Shown: positions 9,226 through 17,847 of the stretch, piece by piece
Layout of the letters: every line of letters begins with the position of its first letter
How positions within the stretch are numbered: position 1 is the first letter of the stretch
From: Corynebacterium capitovis DSM 44611
Lineage (GTDB): Bacteria > Actinomycetota > Actinomycetes > Mycobacteriales > Mycobacteriaceae
Reading direction: 5' to 3'
NCBI RefSeq assembly: GCF_030440535.1
Contig: NZ_CP047117.1
Coordinates: 1,364,001 to 1,428,000 of the forward strand
DNA length: 64,000 nucleotides
Made by a program: the position numbers and the translations under genes
The notes under the pieces: generated by a model
What the model saw: only the letters and a program-made list of their open reading frames with translations
What the model was told of the DNA's origin: nothing
The model's database searches: none

Positions 9226-10359
9226 ATGTCTGACGCACTTACTGAATCCCGCGTCCGCGATGCGCTGAGTCGCGTTGAGGACCCAGAAATTGGCCGTCCT
9301 ATCACCGAACTCGACATGGTGGAATCTGTCTCGATCGACGGCGATTCAGTGTCCGTGGGGGTTTACCTCACCATCGCGGGGTGCCCAATGCGCGACCAGA
9401 TCGAAAAGAACGTCCGCGCCGTCGTCCAAGATCTCGAGGGCGTGGGTTCGGTCAACGTGAGGATGCACACGATGAGCTCCGAGCAGCGGCGCGCCCTGAG
9501 CCTGAAGCTGCGCGGGGAGCAATCCTCCCCGGTTATACCGTTCGCCGACCCCAACTCGCGGACCCGCGTCTTCGCGGTGGCGTCCGGTAAAGGCGGCGTC
9601 GGCAAGTCCTCGATGACTGTGAACCTTGCGGCGTCCCTCGCAAGCCAGGGACTGACCGTGGGCATCCTCGACGCGGACATCTACGGGCACTCAATCCCGG
9701 CGCTCATGGGATCGGCGCACATCCCGCCGACGGTCGTGGACGACATGATCATGCCGCCAATTTCGCACGGTGTGCGGCACATTTCGGTTGGGCAGTTCGT
9801 GGAGGGCAACGCCCCCGTCGTGTGGCGTGGCCCGATGCTCACGCGCGCTATCCACCAATTCCTCACCGACGTCTACTGGGGCGACCTTGACGTGCTGTTT
9901 ATGGACCTTCCCCCGGGGACCGGGGATGTCGCCATTACGGTGGCGCAGCTGGTTCCGAGCGCGGAGCTGATCGTTGTGACGACCCCTCAGGCCGCGGCAG
10001 CGGAGGTCGCGGAGCGCGCCGGGACTATCGCACAACAAACCGGCCAGAAGATCGCTGGTGTTGTGGAAAACATGGCAGGCATGGTGCTCGACGACGGCAC
10101 CGTCCTCAACATCTTCGGTGAGGGCGGTGGTCACACCGTCGCGGACCGCCTCACGGCGCTGACGGACAGCGACGTCGCCCTCCTCGGCTCCGTTCCTCTC
10201 GACGCGCAGCTACGTGAGTCGGGCGATACGGGGACCCCGGTTGTGCTTTCCCATCCCGACTCCCCGTCCGCCCGATCCATCGCCGATGTCGCAGCGACGC
10301 TCAAGGTTCGCCGTGATTCCCTCGCCGGCAAAAGCCTCGGCCTCGGCGTCACACACTAG
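9226..10359 (+). CDS. mrp: Mrp/ApbC-type P-loop ATPase, iron-sulfur carrier
   Basis: This is a 377-aa cytoplasmic protein of the Mrp/NBP35 family, which binds and delivers Fe-S clusters. An N-terminal MIP18/DUF59 domain (about residues 1-85, with EDPEIGRPITELDMV) precedes a MinD-like ATPase with the deviant Walker A GKGGVGKSS near 121-129 and the DLPPGTGD motif. The CPxC cluster-binding pair found after ENM in many homologues is absent here (ENMAGMVLDDG), so how this protein holds a cluster is unclear. The last four bases are shared with the tatB stop on the other strand. Confidence 0.93.
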   Translation: MSDALTESRVRDALSRVEDPEIGRPITELDMVESVSIDGDSVSVGVYLTIAGCPMRDQIEKNVRAVVQDLEGVGSVNVRMHTMSSEQRRALSLKLRGEQSSPVIPFADPNSRTRVFAVASGKGGVGKSSMTVNLAASLASQGLTVGILDADIYGHSIPALMGSAHIPPTVVDDMIMPPISHGVRHISVGQFVEGNAPVVWRGPMLTRAIHQFLTDVYWGDLDVLFMDLPPGTGDVAITVAQLVPSAELIVVTTPQAAAAEVAERAGTIAQQTGQKIAGVVENMAGMVLDDGTVLNIFGEGGGHTVADRLTALTDSDVALLGSVPLDAQLRESGDTGTPVVLSHPDSPSARSIADVAATLKVRRDSLAGKSLGLGVTH

Positions 10360-10772
10360 GTGATATCTGCCCAGGAGAAACTGGAACCGGTGCCCCCCTC
10401 GCTTGTTTTCTTCGGGGCTGGGCGGGGTCCCTGCCGCGGGGGCATGGCGGGTGCCGGGCGATCGCCCAGCGCGGAACGGGGGTCGATGTCGTCGAGGGCA
10501 GCCTCGTCGCCGTCGAAAAGAAGCTTCGCTGCGGCCTTGCGGGGTCCTAGCGACGCGTACTCGGTGACCGCACTGAGGGGTTTGCGCAGCTCATCGAACT
10601 CCTCCCCCAGTCCGCCGTCGAGCTCTTTCTTGGCGTTGTCAATCGCCTTGCGCGCCGCGTAGAGGGCAGCGCGCACGTCCTTCACTACGCTGGGGAGCCG
10701 CTCAGGGCCAATAACAATGAGGCCGATGATGAGGATGAAGAAGATCTCACCCCAGCCGATACTGGAAAACAC
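10356..10772 (-). CDS. tatB: Sec-independent translocase subunit TatB
   Basis: TatB works with TatA and TatC to export folded proteins across the cytoplasmic membrane. The N-terminus has a short transmembrane helix and the conserved IGPERLP hinge, followed by an amphipathic helix and a charged, Pro-rich tail; the length is 138 aa. The start is GTG 10772 with GGGAGG six bases upstream. The frame is open to 10832 but those residues precede the conserved FSSIGWGE start. It lies just after cseE in the sigE-cseE-tatB order seen in actinobacteria. Confidence 0.93.
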   Translation of the reverse strand: MFSSIGWGEIFFILIIGLIVIGPERLPSVVKDVRAALYAARKAIDNAKKELDGGLGEEFDELRKPLSAVTEYASLGPRKAAAKLLFDGDEAALDDIDPRSALGDRPAPAMPPRQGPRPAPKKTSEGGTGSSFSWADIT

Positions 10773-10786
10773 CTCGAACCTCCCGC

Positions 10787-11119
10787 TTATCCCCGCCGCC
10801 AGTTGCTGCGACGGCGTACGTCCGCGGCGCATTGCGCCTGCGCGGCAACCTCGTTGAGCCGTTGGAGGAGCGACTCCGGCGCGCGAACGGAATCGCCCTG
10901 GCTCCCTTGCCGCAAGCGTTCAGCGGCAGCGCGCTGGATGTTGACCTCGCGCCAGCACTCATCGCAGACGACAATGTGTGCCCGGGCTCGGTGCGCCGCA
11001 CTGTCCGACAACTCGCCGTCCGCGAACGCGGCCACGGCCTCCGTGCTCAAGTGGTCAGTGGAGGAAAACGCGCGGGTGCCCGCCCGTTTTGGGGAGGGCC
11101 CGTGAAGATGGAGAGCGAT
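10787..11119 (-). CDS. cseE: Anti-sigma factor for SigE (CseE/RseA type) with an apparent AUC start
   Basis: A zinc-binding anti-sigma domain with HxxxCxxC (HIVVCDEC) follows the segment STEAVAAFADGEL. Mycobacterial RseA carries a matching segment that includes the preceding STEHLS. Here the matching SSTDHL lies before the only canonical start in frame, TTG 11050, which has no ribosome-binding site. A strong AAGGAGGT (11126-11133) sits six bases before ATC 11119, which opens the frame and gives 110 aa. The role is to hold SigE inactive until envelope or surface stress. It is co-directional with sigE and tatB. The identity is firm; the start is inferred. Confidence 0.85.
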   Translation of the reverse strand: MALHLHGPSPKRAGTRAFSSTDHLSTEAVAAFADGELSDSAAHRARAHIVVCDECWREVNIQRAAAERLRQGSQGDSVRAPESLLQRLNEVAAQAQCAADVRRRSNWRRG

Positions 11120-11167
11120 CTTGGGACCTCCTTCTCGGGTGCGGCCATCACTTATTACCCTAGCGCG

Positions 11168-11764
11168 CTAGTGGCTACGGATGAGTTCGCGCGCGCTCGC
11201 GTCGTTGAGGGCCTGCGCCTCCAAGCTCTCGCGGAGCTGCGCCCGCCCCCGGTGAATGCGGGATCGCACGGTGCCCATCTTCACACCGAGAGTCGACGCG
11301 ATCTCCTCGTAGCTCATCCCGACGACGTCGCACAGGACCACTGCAACACGGAAATCGGGGGAGAGCCCGTCCAGCGCGCGCTGCAGGGCAGGGTCCAAGT
11401 TCGAGTCGGAGTAAACCTGCTCAGGGGTGCGGTCCGTTCCAGGCACGCGTTCGTAATCCTCGGGCAGAGAGTCCATCCGGATCTTCGCCCGGCGGCGAAC
11501 CATGTCTAGGAACAAGTTGGTGGTAATCCGGTGCAGCCACCCCTCAAACGTGCCGGGCTTGTAGTTACGTAGGGAGCGGAAAACCCGCATGAACGTCTCC
11601 TGCGTCAGATCCTCCGCGTCATACTGGTTCCCGGCGAGACGGTAGGCCAGCCGGTAGACACTGTCGGCGTGCTCGGCGACGAGCTCTGACCACGAGGGCA
11701 TGTTACCCGCCCCCGCATCAAACGCGGCAGTGCCGGAAAGGGGTTCGGGGGCGGGAGATTTCAT
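11168..11764 (-). CDS. sigE: ECF sigma factor SigE
   Basis: This is a 198-aa group IV sigma factor. Region 2 contains [17 protein letters not shown], and region 4 contains [20 protein letters not shown] as the -35-binding helix-turn-helix. It directs RNA polymerase to surface-stress genes in relatives. ATG 11764 has no Shine-Dalgarno sequence; GACAAT ends seven bases upstream, which suggests a leaderless start. The anti-sigma gene follows immediately, and a methyltransferase gene diverges, matching corynebacterial and mycobacterial synteny. Confidence 0.95.
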   Translation of the reverse strand: MKSPAPEPLSGTAAFDAGAGNMPSWSELVAEHADSVYRLAYRLAGNQYDAEDLTQETFMRVFRSLRNYKPGTFEGWLHRITTNLFLDMVRRRAKIRMDSLPEDYERVPGTDRTPEQVYSDSNLDPALQRALDGLSPDFRVAVVLCDVVGMSYEEIASTLGVKMGTVRSRIHRGRAQLRESLEAQALNDASARELIRSH

Positions 11765-11849
11765 GGGAAAAATTGTCCCAAACTAGGATGACAAACTCCA
11801 GCAAAATGACTGGCAAATCGCTGGTGGCGGGTAACGATCCGCTAACGGT

Positions 11850-11855
11850 TAGAAT
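11850..11855 (+). promoter_or_regulatory. -10 box for leaderless methyltransferase transcript
   Basis: TAGAAT ends seven bases before GTG 11863 and no Shine-Dalgarno sequence is present. Confidence 0.5.
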
Positions 11856-11862
11856 AGGTCGC

Positions 11863-12528
11863 GTGAACAGCTCCCACGACTCCGCCTTTACGCTCATGAA
11901 CGACTTCCTCACCGGCGCGGAAGCCGACGGGGATACGCCCTTCCACCGCGGTCTCGCCCGGGCCCGGGCAGATGCGGAGGAGAATTTCCTATCGGCACCC
12001 GGTGTGTCCCTGGGAGGGTTGTTGTCCATCCTGGCGGCGTCGGGGACGCAGGGAGCCGTGGCAGTGACCCCAGCCGCGGGGGTTGTGGGTCTGCACATTC
12101 TTCGCGGGCTTCCTCCGAAAGCCGCGCTGACGTGCATTGACCCAGAAACCGTGCACCAGTCGGGGGCGCGCGAGGCGTTCCGCGAAGCCGGGTTTGCACC
12201 CGCCCGCGCCCGCTTTCTGACAGCGCGGCCGCTCGACGTCATGAGCCGCCTTGCGCCAGGCTCGTACCAGCTTGTCTACGCGGACGTCTCCCCCGTTGAC
12301 ATGTCCGCGGTCCTGCACGCGGCGTGGCCCCTCCTCGCCCCGGGGGGAACGCTCGTTCTCGCGGACTCACTTCTCGACGGAACCGTCGCCGACCACACCC
12401 GCCGAGACCGAGAAACTGAAGCTGCCCGCGCGGCGTGGGGGGACGTCGACAAGCTGGCGGCTGAGGAAGGAGCCCTAGTGGCCTACCTCCCCCTCGACGG
12501 GGGAACCACCCTCGTGACTCGGCGCTAA
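11863..12528 (+). CDS. O-methyltransferase-like protein (Rv1220c family)
   Basis: A cytoplasmic protein of about 221 aa resembling class I SAM-dependent O-methyltransferases. The second half carries the pattern of an acidic strand end (YADVSP) and an [17 protein letters not shown] strand. The SAM-binding glycine motif is poorly preserved ([15 protein letters not shown]). GTG 11863 is chosen because a -10 box ends seven bases upstream; the frame extends to 11773 without support. Its place divergent from sigE matches Rv1220c in mycobacteria. The substrate is unknown. Confidence 0.8.
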   Translation: MNSSHDSAFTLMNDFLTGAEADGDTPFHRGLARARADAEENFLSAPGVSLGGLLSILAASGTQGAVAVTPAAGVVGLHILRGLPPKAALTCIDPETVHQSGAREAFREAGFAPARARFLTARPLDVMSRLAPGSYQLVYADVSPVDMSAVLHAAWPLLAPGGTLVLADSLLDGTVADHTRRDRETEAARAAWGDVDKLAAEEGALVAYLPLDGGTTLVTRR

Positions 12529-13742
12529 ACTACCTGGTTTTTGCCCACGACCACGACGCCGCTGTCCGAGACGGTGTAGCGCTCGCGGTCCTGCTCGACG
12601 TTGACCCCGAGGATCTCCCCGTCGGAGACGTAGACGTTCTTATCCAAGATGGCGTGACGAACCACCGCGCCTTTGCCGACGCGAACCCCGGGCATAAGCA
12701 CCGAGCCCTCTACGGTCGCGCCTTCCTCGATTCGGACATCGGTGGAGAGTACCGAGTTCCGCACCGTCGCGCCCGAGACGATGGAGCCGGACGCAACGAT
12801 TGACTCCTGCGCGATGCCCCCGAGGACAAACTTCGCCGGCGGAAGGTTGCTGTCTTCCGTCGAGTGGATCGGCCACGCCTTGTTGTACAGATTAAAGACG
12901 GGGTGCGAGGAAATGAGATCCATGTGCGCATCGTAAAACGAGTCGATCGTACCGACATCGCGCCAGTAACCCTTGTCGCGTTCGGTGGCGCCCGGTACCT
13001 CGTTGCCCGAGAAGTCATATACGTTGGCCTCGCCCTTGGTCACGAAATACGGGATGATGTCGCCGCCCATGTCGTGGTTAGAGTCATCGTTTTGCTCGTC
13101 TTCGAGCAGCGCCTTGATCAACGCCTCCGTAGAAAACACGTAGTTGCCCATGGAAGCAAAGGTGACGTCGGGGTCATCCGGGGTGCCGGGCGGGTCGGCG
13201 GGCTTTTCCAGGAACTCCGTCACGGTGCCGTCCTCGTCGGCCTGAATGCAACCGAAGGCCGTGGCCTCCCCGCGCGGCACGCGGATCCCCGCCACGGTCG
13301 CCGCCTTGCCGGAGCGAATGTGATCCTCCACCATTTGCGAGGGGTCCATCCGGTAAACGTGGTCCGCGCCGAAGACGAGAACGTAATCGGGGTGGTCGTC
13401 GTAAATCAGGTTAAGCGACTGCACAATGGCGTCGGCCGAGCCGTTGTACCACCGCTTACCACGGCGCTGCTGCGCCGGAACTGACGCGATGTACTGCGGC
13501 GTGGGACCCGAAACGTTCCACGCCGTTGCGACGTGCCGGTCCAGAGAATGTGATTTGTACTGGGTCAGGACCGCAATGCGCATGTACCCCGCGTTGACGA
13601 GGTTGGAAAGCACAAAGTCAATCAAGCGGTAATTGCCGCCGAAGGGCACGGCTGGCTTCGCACGGTCAGCAGTCAGCGGGAAGAGGCGCTTTCCCTCTCC
13701 GCCCGCAAGGACGATGGCGAGGACACGAGGCTGGTTTTTCAC
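12525..13742 (-). CDS. glgC: Glucose-1-phosphate adenylyltransferase
   Basis: Makes ADP-glucose from glucose-1-phosphate and ATP for glycogen and maltosyl-phosphate pathways. The nucleotidyltransferase motif [11 protein letters not shown] near residue 12 is followed by AKPAVPFGG; the C-terminal half has the left-handed beta-helix repeats. The 405-aa length from GTG 13742 is typical. The frame runs on to 14186 but that part overlaps glgA and encodes the low-complexity repeat. TAAGCT on the minus strand (13751-13756) ends eight bases before the GTG, so a leaderless start is plausible. It diverges from glgA and shares four terminal bases with the methyltransferase gene. Confidence 0.95.
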   Translation of the reverse strand: MKNQPRVLAIVLAGGEGKRLFPLTADRAKPAVPFGGNYRLIDFVLSNLVNAGYMRIAVLTQYKSHSLDRHVATAWNVSGPTPQYIASVPAQQRRGKRWYNGSADAIVQSLNLIYDDHPDYVLVFGADHVYRMDPSQMVEDHIRSGKAATVAGIRVPRGEATAFGCIQADEDGTVTEFLEKPADPPGTPDDPDVTFASMGNYVFSTEALIKALLEDEQNDDSNHDMGGDIIPYFVTKGEANVYDFSGNEVPGATERDKGYWRDVGTIDSFYDAHMDLISSHPVFNLYNKAWPIHSTEDSNLPPAKFVLGGIAQESIVASGSIVSGATVRNSVLSTDVRIEEGATVEGSVLMPGVRVGKGAVVRHAILDKNVYVSDGEILGVNVEQDRERYTVSDSGVVVVGKNQVV

Positions 13743-13808
13743 ACCTCCCCAGCTTATGTCGTTTTGTGTAGAGCTGCACGGGGTTTGGTGCGCAGGATGT
13801 GCTGAGCG

Positions 13809-13892
13809 GGTCTGGTGGCGGGTCTGGTGGCGGGTCTGGTGGCGGGTCTGGTGGCGGGTTTGGTGGCGGGTCTGGTGGCGGGTTTGGTGCGC
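13809..13892. repeat. 12-bp tandem repeat between glgC and glgA
   Basis: Seven adjacent units of GGGTCTGGTGGC: units 1-4 and 6 are identical, unit 5 has one C-to-T change and unit 7 is degenerate. It occupies the divergent intergenic region just upstream of the predicted glgA -10 box and ends within the position expected for its -35. Confidence 0.9.
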
Positions 13893-13910
13893 TCGGGCAG
13901 GTTCGTCACT

Positions 13911-13916
13911 AGGCTC
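13911..13916 (+). promoter_or_regulatory. -10 box for leaderless glgA transcript
   Basis: TAGGCT ends seven bases before ATG 13924, with no Shine-Dalgarno sequence. The tandem repeat ends 18 bases upstream of this hexamer. Confidence 0.5.
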
Positions 13917-13923
13917 GGCGGGC

Positions 13924-15090
13924 ATGAAAGTCGGAATGTTGACTAGGGAGTACCCGCCGGAGGTGTACGGGGGTGCCGGGGTCCACGTCACTGAGCTGAC
14001 CCGGTTTATGCGCGAAATCGTCGACGTTGATGTCCACTGCATGGGTAAGCCCCGTGACGGCGAGCGGGTCTTCGTCCACGGGGTCGACCCCGCACTCGAG
14101 GATGCGAACAGCGCGCTGAAGACCCTCTCTACCGGGCTGCGCATGGCACACGCCACGTCCGGCCTCGACGTCGTCCACTCGCACACCTGGTATTCGGGCC
14201 TGGGCGGGCACCTCTCAGGTCTGCTTCATGAGGTACCCCACGTCGCCACAGCACACTCACTCGAGCCGGATCGCCCGTGGAAGCGGGAACAGCTCGGAGG
14301 GGGATACAACGTGTCCTCCTGGTCGGAGAAGAACGCGATGGAGTACGCCGACGCGGTGATCGCGGTGTCGTCGGGAATGAAGGAGTCGATCCTGCGCGCT
14401 TACCCGCGCATCCCCGAGGACAAGGTTCACGTGGTCCTCAACGGCGTCGATACCGCGAAGTGGTTCCCGGGGACGACCGAAAACGGGGTGCTTGACGAGC
14501 TCGGTGTGGACACTCACGCACCCATGGTCGCCTTCGTGGGGCGCATCACCCGCCAGAAGGGAGTCGCTCACCTACTCAAGGCGGCTTCGCTTTTCGACGA
14601 CGGCGTGCAGCTCATTCTCTGCGCCGGCGCCCCCGATACCCCGGAAATCGCCGAGGAGACGAAAGCACTTGTCGACGACCTGCGCACACGGCGCGAAGGC
14701 GTCTTCTGGGTCCAAGATATGCTGCCCGGGGACAAGATCCGCGAAGTCTACGCGGCCGCAGACGTTTTCGTTTGCCCCTCCATCTACGAGCCGCTCGGCA
14801 TCGTCAACCTCGAGGCAATGGCGTGTGGCACCGCCGTGGTCGCCTCCCGCGTCGGCGGGATCCCGGAGGTCGTCGTCGATGGCGAAACCGGGACATTAGT
14901 CGACTACAACGAGGCGGAGCCGGAAGCCTTCGAGCACGGCATCGCAGAGGCGGTCAACGCCATCATCGTTCACCGCGACACCGCCGAACGGATGGGCCGC
15001 GCCGGCTTGGAAAGGGTGCGCACGCACTTCACGTGGGAGAGGATCGCGCGCGAGACTGTCGATATCTATCAGAGTTTGATTGAAGGGTAA
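13924..15090 (+). CDS. glgA: Actinobacterial glycogen synthase-type GT4 glycosyltransferase
   Basis: A 388-aa GT-B glycosyltransferase with the N-terminal [15 protein letters not shown] loop, the central VGRITRQKG motif and the acceptor-site segment [18 protein letters not shown]. In mycobacteria this enzyme (GlgA/GlgM) uses ADP-glucose to make maltose-1-phosphate or to extend glucan; which reaction applies here cannot be told from sequence. ATG 13924 is preferred over the upstream in-frame starts because conserved sequence begins there and a -10 box lies seven bases before it. Its partner glgC diverges across the tandem repeat, and the GH32-like gene follows three bases after the stop. Confidence 0.94.
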   Translation: MKVGMLTREYPPEVYGGAGVHVTELTRFMREIVDVDVHCMGKPRDGERVFVHGVDPALEDANSALKTLSTGLRMAHATSGLDVVHSHTWYSGLGGHLSGLLHEVPHVATAHSLEPDRPWKREQLGGGYNVSSWSEKNAMEYADAVIAVSSGMKESILRAYPRIPEDKVHVVLNGVDTAKWFPGTTENGVLDELGVDTHAPMVAFVGRITRQKGVAHLLKAASLFDDGVQLILCAGAPDTPEIAEETKALVDDLRTRREGVFWVQDMLPGDKIREVYAAADVFVCPSIYEPLGIVNLEAMACGTAVVASRVGGIPEVVVDGETGTLVDYNEAEPEAFEHGIAEAVNAIIVHRDTAERMGRAGLERVRTHFTWERIARETVDIYQSLIEG

Positions 15091-15093
15091 TTT

Positions 15094-16479
15094 ATGAGTG
15101 CTTTTCGCCCAGAACTACACGTCACCGCCGAACAGGGCATCCTAGAAGCCGCCGCCGGCGTGCTGCGCGATGGGGACACCTGGCACGTCTTCTACCAGTA
15201 CCAGCCCGGTCCGGCGGAGCCGAGCCGCTGGGGCCACGTCTTGTCGGAGGGTTCCCACTTCGACTGGGTCGAGTGCAACGACGCCATCGTCCCGGCAGGC
15301 GGTGAAACCGCGGTGCGCGCGGGTTCCGTCGTCGCGGCGCGCGGCGGTGTGGACCTCTACTTCACGTCCGTGACCGCGACGGGTACTTCGATTCAGCGCG
15401 CCCACGCCGACGACCTGGAGACGCTCTGCGAGGACGTCAACGATGATTACTCCGTGAGCTCAGCATTCCAGCGCCACGGCGATGTCATCCCTGACTCTCA
15501 CGGGCTGACCCGTTTTCGGTCCCCGTGTGTGGTGCCCGACTGGCAGTCAAGCCACGACCGCAGCAAGGGAGAGGACGGTTGGCTCATGCTCGCTGTCACC
15601 GGGCCGACGGCGAGCCCATCCCTCGTTGTTCTGGGTTCGTCGGACGGTGCGGCCTGGACGGTCGAGGGCGAGCTGATCTTCGAGGGGGACCCCGGTTTCG
15701 ATACGAACGTCGAAGCAGTTGTCGCACCTCGTATTATTCGCCTTCGCGACGAGGTAGACGGGCAGATTTACGACGTTTTGCTGCTCACCCTTGAACGCGG
15801 CGGTCGCGATGTCACCCTCTACAGTGTGGGGCTGCTCCACGGCACCACCTTCTCGGTCGTGACCTCCGCCCGCCGTATCGACAACGGCCATGACTTCTCC
15901 CGCCCCCGCACCACCAATTACACACCCGGGACCGTCGCCGAGGATGCGCGTTACGACTGGGCCTTCCTCTTCGGCTCGATGACGAGCTCGAGCCGCAGCA
16001 CCGAAGCCGCGAGCGAGAAAAACTGGTCCACCGAAGGGTGGGCCAACGCTTTGACACTTCCGCGGCGTGTCACCCTGCAGGGCGGGTTGCTTTTCCAGAC
16101 CCCCGCGCCCGGTCTGCCCGAGGCTGTCGACGAAACGCTCGCCGCGAAGCTGTGGACGGGATTGTGCGAAATCCCCGTCGGGTCCCGCATCGTCGCCGAG
16201 GTGCTAGACGGGCGGGGCGAGACCGCCGCGGTGGTCACCCACTCTGGGGACACCATCACCCTGGACCGGCTCGACGGCTCCCCCGCTGCGTCTGACCTCC
16301 ACGATGAGGACGAGGACAATGTCACCATCGTCGTCGATGGTTCCACCATCGAGGTCTTCGCCGGCGGTGGCGCGGTGACGCTGTCGTCTCGCTTTTGGCC
16401 AGAGGGAGGCTGCTCGGGGATCCGGGTCAGGGCGGAAGGCGAAGCCGAGATCTACAGCGAATGGCGGCGGGGCAGCTAG
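15094..16479 (+). CDS. GH32-like beta-propeller protein lacking the usual catalytic motifs
   Basis: A 461-aa protein with the layout of glycoside hydrolase family 32 (sucrose or fructan hydrolases): HVFYQYQPG, then RWGHVLS, an FRSP segment and a C-terminal beta-sandwich (DGSTIEVFAGGG). The nucleophile motif WxNDPNG is replaced by GILEAAAG. The FRDP motif reads FRSP, and the ECPD acid/base region reads EAVVAP. The fold is therefore clear but invertase activity is doubtful. It is probably co-transcribed with glgA (gap three bases, GAAGGG ribosome-binding site inside the glgA end), which suggests a role in glucan handling; that is inference. Confidence 0.8.
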   Translation: MSAFRPELHVTAEQGILEAAAGVLRDGDTWHVFYQYQPGPAEPSRWGHVLSEGSHFDWVECNDAIVPAGGETAVRAGSVVAARGGVDLYFTSVTATGTSIQRAHADDLETLCEDVNDDYSVSSAFQRHGDVIPDSHGLTRFRSPCVVPDWQSSHDRSKGEDGWLMLAVTGPTASPSLVVLGSSDGAAWTVEGELIFEGDPGFDTNVEAVVAPRIIRLRDEVDGQIYDVLLLTLERGGRDVTLYSVGLLHGTTFSVVTSARRIDNGHDFSRPRTTNYTPGTVAEDARYDWAFLFGSMTSSSRSTEAASEKNWSTEGWANALTLPRRVTLQGGLLFQTPAPGLPEAVDETLAAKLWTGLCEIPVGSRIVAEVLDGRGETAAVVTHSGDTITLDRLDGSPAASDLHDEDEDNVTIVVDGSTIEVFAGGGAVTLSSRFWPEGGCSGIRVRAEGEAEIYSEWRRGS

Positions 16480-17333
16480 CTCTTGCGCATCCGCACCAAC
16501 TGGGCGCGCGCCGTGACGTCCATGAACTCCGGCAAGCGTGCCAGGCGCTCACGCAAAACGCCCGCCTCGACGTGGCGCGCCGACGGGCTCATACCAACCT
16601 GAGCAGCGATCGAGGCGCGGTCAAGGCGAATCGGGAACTCCAGGAGTTCAGCGTCACCGACGAGCTCAAGATAGCCTTCCGCCTGTCGCATCATGCGTTC
16701 GAGCTTCCCGCTTTTCACGCCTAGGATTCCGAGGGGTTCGCGCAGCTCGTCTAGGTGACCCTGGTCAGCAAGCAGAATGACCGCTTCGGCGTCGTCGCGC
16801 AGCACACGCGCGAATTCGGCTGGGTTTCGGGGAGCGAAGATGACCGTCAAGGCGTCAACCGAAGCGTCGAGAAGCGGAAGGCCCTCCCACGCGTCGGCGA
16901 CGACCGCTCCCACTCTCGGGTGAGCTTTGGCAAGGAGCTTGGCCGCCGGGACGGAGATGTCCATTCCGACTCCCCGGGAGCCGTCGATACTATCCAGCGT
17001 GTGGGAAAGGTAGTAACCGGTCCCGGCGCCCACTTCGAGCACCACCGGTTCCGGTGCGTGGGACTTATCGATAACCTCCGCGACGCGCTCCGTCACGGCC
17101 TCCACGAAAGGGGCGAAATGGCCCTGCGACAGGAACAGTTCGCGGGCTGTGACCATCTCAGCGCTGTCACCCTCGTGGTTGAGCCCGCGCCCCCCGGCAA
17201 GTGTGACGTAGCCCTGGCGCGCCACGTCGTACGAGTGCCCCGACTCTGAGACAAGCCGGCTGAGGTCATCAGCACACCGCAACGGCGTTCCGTCGACTGG
17301 GTCGGCGAGGACATCGACAATGTCTTTGAGCAT
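16476..17333 (-). CDS. RlmA-like 23S rRNA guanine-N1 methyltransferase
   Basis: A 285-aa protein. The N-terminal module has HSYDVARQGYVTLAGG, matching the RlmA family, followed by a SAM-binding domain with VLEVGAGTGYYLSH. Family members methylate a guanine in 23S rRNA helix 35. The N-terminal zinc-ribbon cysteines typical of E. coli RlmA are mostly missing: only one Cys (residue 20) and the His remain. Zinc binding is therefore unlikely. The last four bases are shared with the GH32-like gene on the other strand. Confidence 0.82.
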   Translation of the reverse strand: MLKDIVDVLADPVDGTPLRCADDLSRLVSESGHSYDVARQGYVTLAGGRGLNHEGDSAEMVTARELFLSQGHFAPFVEAVTERVAEVIDKSHAPEPVVLEVGAGTGYYLSHTLDSIDGSRGVGMDISVPAAKLLAKAHPRVGAVVADAWEGLPLLDASVDALTVIFAPRNPAEFARVLRDDAEAVILLADQGHLDELREPLGILGVKSGKLERMMRQAEGYLELVGDAELLEFPIRLDRASIAAQVGMSPSARHVEAGVLRERLARLPEFMDVTARAQLVRMRKS

Positions 17334-17363
17334 GTGCTGATCTTAACGCCCGGGGCCCTGCAC

Positions 17364-17534
17364 CTAGGACGAGGCTGCCTCCGACAGCAGGCGACCCAAC
17401 TCGGCGGCTTCGTCCTTAGACATCTCAACCACAAGACGCCCCCCACCGTCTGACGGAATACGCATCACGATCTTTCGACTTTCCTCGACCGCCTCCATGG
17501 GCCCATTACCGGTCCTGGGTTTCATAGCTGCCAT
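17364..17534 (-). CDS. DUF3117 small protein
   Basis: A 56-aa protein beginning MAAMKPRTGNGP and containing GGGRLVVEMSKDEAAELG, matching the short DUF3117 family conserved in mycolic-acid bacteria (Rv1211 type). ATG 17534 follows AGGAGAG at good spacing. Its start lies inside the end of the upstream DivIVA-like gene, so translation is probably coupled. The function is unknown. Confidence 0.85.
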   Translation of the reverse strand: MAAMKPRTGNGPMEAVEESRKIVMRIPSDGGGRLVVEMSKDEAAELGRLLSEAASS

Positions 17535-17841
17535 ATTCACGCTCTCCTGACTCTGCTTCAAACGGTGCGGTCAATTCTACGCCCTCACCGGACCGGCGGC
17601 CCTCGGCGAGCTGCTCGATGAGGGCGTCCACCTGGTCCATCCGGTAGCCACGCGGCACGACCTCAAGCTCGATTGCGTCGATGTCACCGGCCTCGACCGC
17701 TCGGCGATTTCTGGCAATGACGTCAGCAGTCGGCGGGAGCGGCTCAACGACCTCCCCGCGGCCGAATACCGCAGCTGAAGTTATCAGGCCCAGAACGGCG
17801 ACGAGGGCGACGATGAGGATGAGCAAGATCCAAGACAGCAC
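17506..17841 (-). CDS. Small membrane protein with DivIVA-like segment
   Basis: A 111-aa protein with one N-terminal transmembrane helix (residues 2-27), then a soluble part containing VPRGYRMDQVDALIEQL, which resembles the first helix of DivIVA domains. GTG 17841 follows GGGGAG. The gene is syntenic with Rv1209 between the LOG gene and DUF3117. A role in growth-pole or envelope organisation is inference from the domain only. Confidence 0.8.
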   Translation of the reverse strand: MLSWILLILIVALVAVLGLITSAAVFGRGEVVEPLPPTADVIARNRRAVEAGDIDAIELEVVPRGYRMDQVDALIEQLAEGRRSGEGVELTAPFEAESGEREYGSYETQDR

Positions 17842-17847
17842 CGCGTG

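Noticed and set aside
13809..13892. Tandem repeat as a CRISPR array
   Set aside because: Units are 12 bp and adjacent, with no spacers and no cas genes.
13633..13923. N-terminal extension of glgA through the 12-bp repeat
   Set aside because: The extension translates the tandem repeat into Trp-Arg-Val units and overlaps glgC; the conserved protein begins at 13924.
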